A DNA stretch of 6,635 bases from Alcaligenaceae bacterium. GTDB taxonomy: Bacteria; Pseudomonadota; Gammaproteobacteria; Burkholderiales; Burkholderiaceae_B. The translations under genes were made by a program, and so were the position numbers. Below the pieces are notes generated by a model. That model had not been told where the DNA came from, did no database searches, and saw only the letters and a program-made list of their open reading frames with translations. Position 1 is the stretch's first letter. Each line of letters begins with the position of its first letter. Shown here one piece after another: positions 5,813-6,635 of this stretch. The DNA is taken from contig JAAZDZ010000256.1 in the NCBI GenBank assembly GCA_012512545.1, positions 1 through 6,635 of the forward strand, in the 5' to 3' direction.

Positions 5813-6635
5813 CTAATCAACCTTAGCGCCTGCCGCTTCAACGATATCTTTATAGCGGGCGCGCTCTTCTGCCATCAGCTTGCCGAATTCTTCGGGGGTG
5901 CTGGGCGTGGCTTCAACCAGCAGGCCCTCGAAACGTTCTTTCGTGGCGGGGTTCTGCATGGCCTTCACGAAGGCGGCATTCAGCTTTTCGATGGTTTCGG
6001 CGGGAGTGCCTGCCGGTGCCACCAGGCCCCACCAGGTGGCGATCATGAAATCCTGCATGCCTGCTTCTTTCATGGTGGGCAGGTCGGGCAGAACTGTGCT
6101 GCGTTCGTCGGTGGTGACAGCCAGCGCCTTGAGTTTGCCGGCGCGGATATTCGGCGCGGCGGTGGCCAGGTTATCGAACGTGAAATGAACTTCGCCACTC
6201 ATCAGGGCCAGTTGGGCGGGCGCGCCGCCGCTGTAAGGCACGTGCACCACATCAATGCCTGCCTGGCCGCGGAAAAGCTCGCCTGCCAGGTGGCCGCCAC
6301 TGCCATTGCCGCCCGAACCGTAGTTCAGCATGCCGGGGTTGGCTTTGCTGTAGTCAATGAGATCTTGCACGCTGTTGATATTCAGCGCTTCCGCGCGCTC
6401 GGCGTTCACCACCAGCACATTGGGCACGTAGACCATCAGCGACACAGGTTCGAAATCCTTGGCGGCATCGAACGGCATTTCTTTGAAGATCCAGGGGTTG
6501 ACCGCGTGCGAAGCCAGAGTCGCGATGCCCACCGTTTTGCCATCGGGTTCGGCCTTGGCCACGTAGGCAGAACCAATGTTGCCGCCTGCGCCCGGACGGT
6601 TGTCGATAATGACGGTGCCCAGGTCGTCCTGCAAG
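5813..6635 (-). CDS. Bug/TctC-family periplasmic solute receptor, 5' partial
   Basis: Bug proteins are periplasmic receptors that capture carboxylates and related small solutes, some serving tripartite tricarboxylate transporters. The 274 visible residues cover most of the usual 320-330; the signal peptide and first strand lie beyond the window. Hallmarks in order: VIIDNRPGAGGNIG (8-21), LNYGSGGNGSGGHLAGELF (about 103-121), IDVVHVPYSGGAPAQLALMSG (split around 126-146), AGKLKALAVTTDERS (about 164-178), LPDLPTMKEAG and GLVAPAGTPAETI. The TTG at 6634 is not a start; it encodes the leucine of the usual (K)LQ...G..VI.DNRPG context. No reading-frame damage is seen. Its ligand cannot be told from sequence, and no TctA/TctB membrane genes are visible. 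It is transcribed in the same direction as the XRE module downstream but separated by 147 bp, a hairpin and a new operator, so it is probably an independent unit. Confidence 0.93.
   Translation of the reverse strand, partial: LQDDLGTVIIDNRPGAGGNIGSAYVAKAEPDGKTVGIATLASHAVNPWIFKEMPFDAAKDFEPVSLMVYVPNVLVVNAERAEALNINSVQDLIDYSKANPGMLNYGSGGNGSGGHLAGELFRGQAGIDVVHVPYSGGAPAQLALMSGEVHFTFDNLATAAPNIRAGKLKALAVTTDERSTVLPDLPTMKEAGMQDFMIATWWGLVAPAGTPAETIEKLNAAFVKAMQNPATKERFEGLLVEATPSTPEEFGKLMAEERARYKDIVEAAGAKVD

Noticed and set aside
6632..6634. TTG as start codon of the Bug receptor
   Set aside because: A start here would remove the signal peptide and first strand required by the family; the codon matches the leucine usually found just before the DNRPG motif.
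1..6635. CRISPR array, tRNA, rRNA, insertion sequence or integrase attachment site
   Set aside because: No regularly spaced repeats, cloverleaf-like sequence, transposase or integrase coding, or flanking direct repeats were seen on either strand.

Overview
The window looks like chromosomal DNA of a GC-rich betaproteobacterium, most likely of the Alcaligenaceae (Bordetella/Pusillimonas-like). This is inferred from a Bug/TctC-type solute receptor, a protein family greatly expanded in that group, from an Aer-type PAS chemoreceptor, and from high-GC codon use in the housekeeping-like genes. No rRNA, tRNA, CRISPR array, transposase or integrase was seen.

Layout: (1) 2-1219, plus strand, 5'-truncated: a polytopic O-antigen ligase (WaaL/Wzy_C family). 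(2) 1182-2467, minus strand: a four-gene block with every junction overlapping, read in the order brnT toxin, brnA antitoxin, an XRE-type helix-turn-helix regulator, and a small protein resembling DUF6941. Its last gene runs 38 bp into the 3' end of waaL. (3) 2597-4261, minus strand: an Aer-like aerotaxis/redox chemoreceptor with PAS domain, membrane hairpin, HAMP-like linker and MCP signalling domain, preceded by a 220-bp spacer holding inverted repeats. (4) 4482-5665, minus strand: a two-gene module, XRE regulator followed by an AbiEii-like nucleotidyltransferase, joined by an ATGA overlap and headed by a perfect 20-bp palindrome that is a likely operator. (5) 5813-6635, minus strand: a Bug/TctC periplasmic receptor whose N-terminus lies outside the window.

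The biology of interest is in two compact toxin-antitoxin-like modules flanking the aerotaxis gene. Hand counts of individual 60-base lines give about 42-50% GC in the DUF6941-like and nucleotidyltransferase genes, against about 65-73% in aer and waaL. This supports separate acquisition of the modules into a resident backbone. The first module is the best candidate for something under-described: a classical BrnT/BrnA pair translationally fused to a second DNA-binding protein and a protein of unknown function. In the second, the palindrome argues that the XRE gene starts at 5632 rather than 5665.
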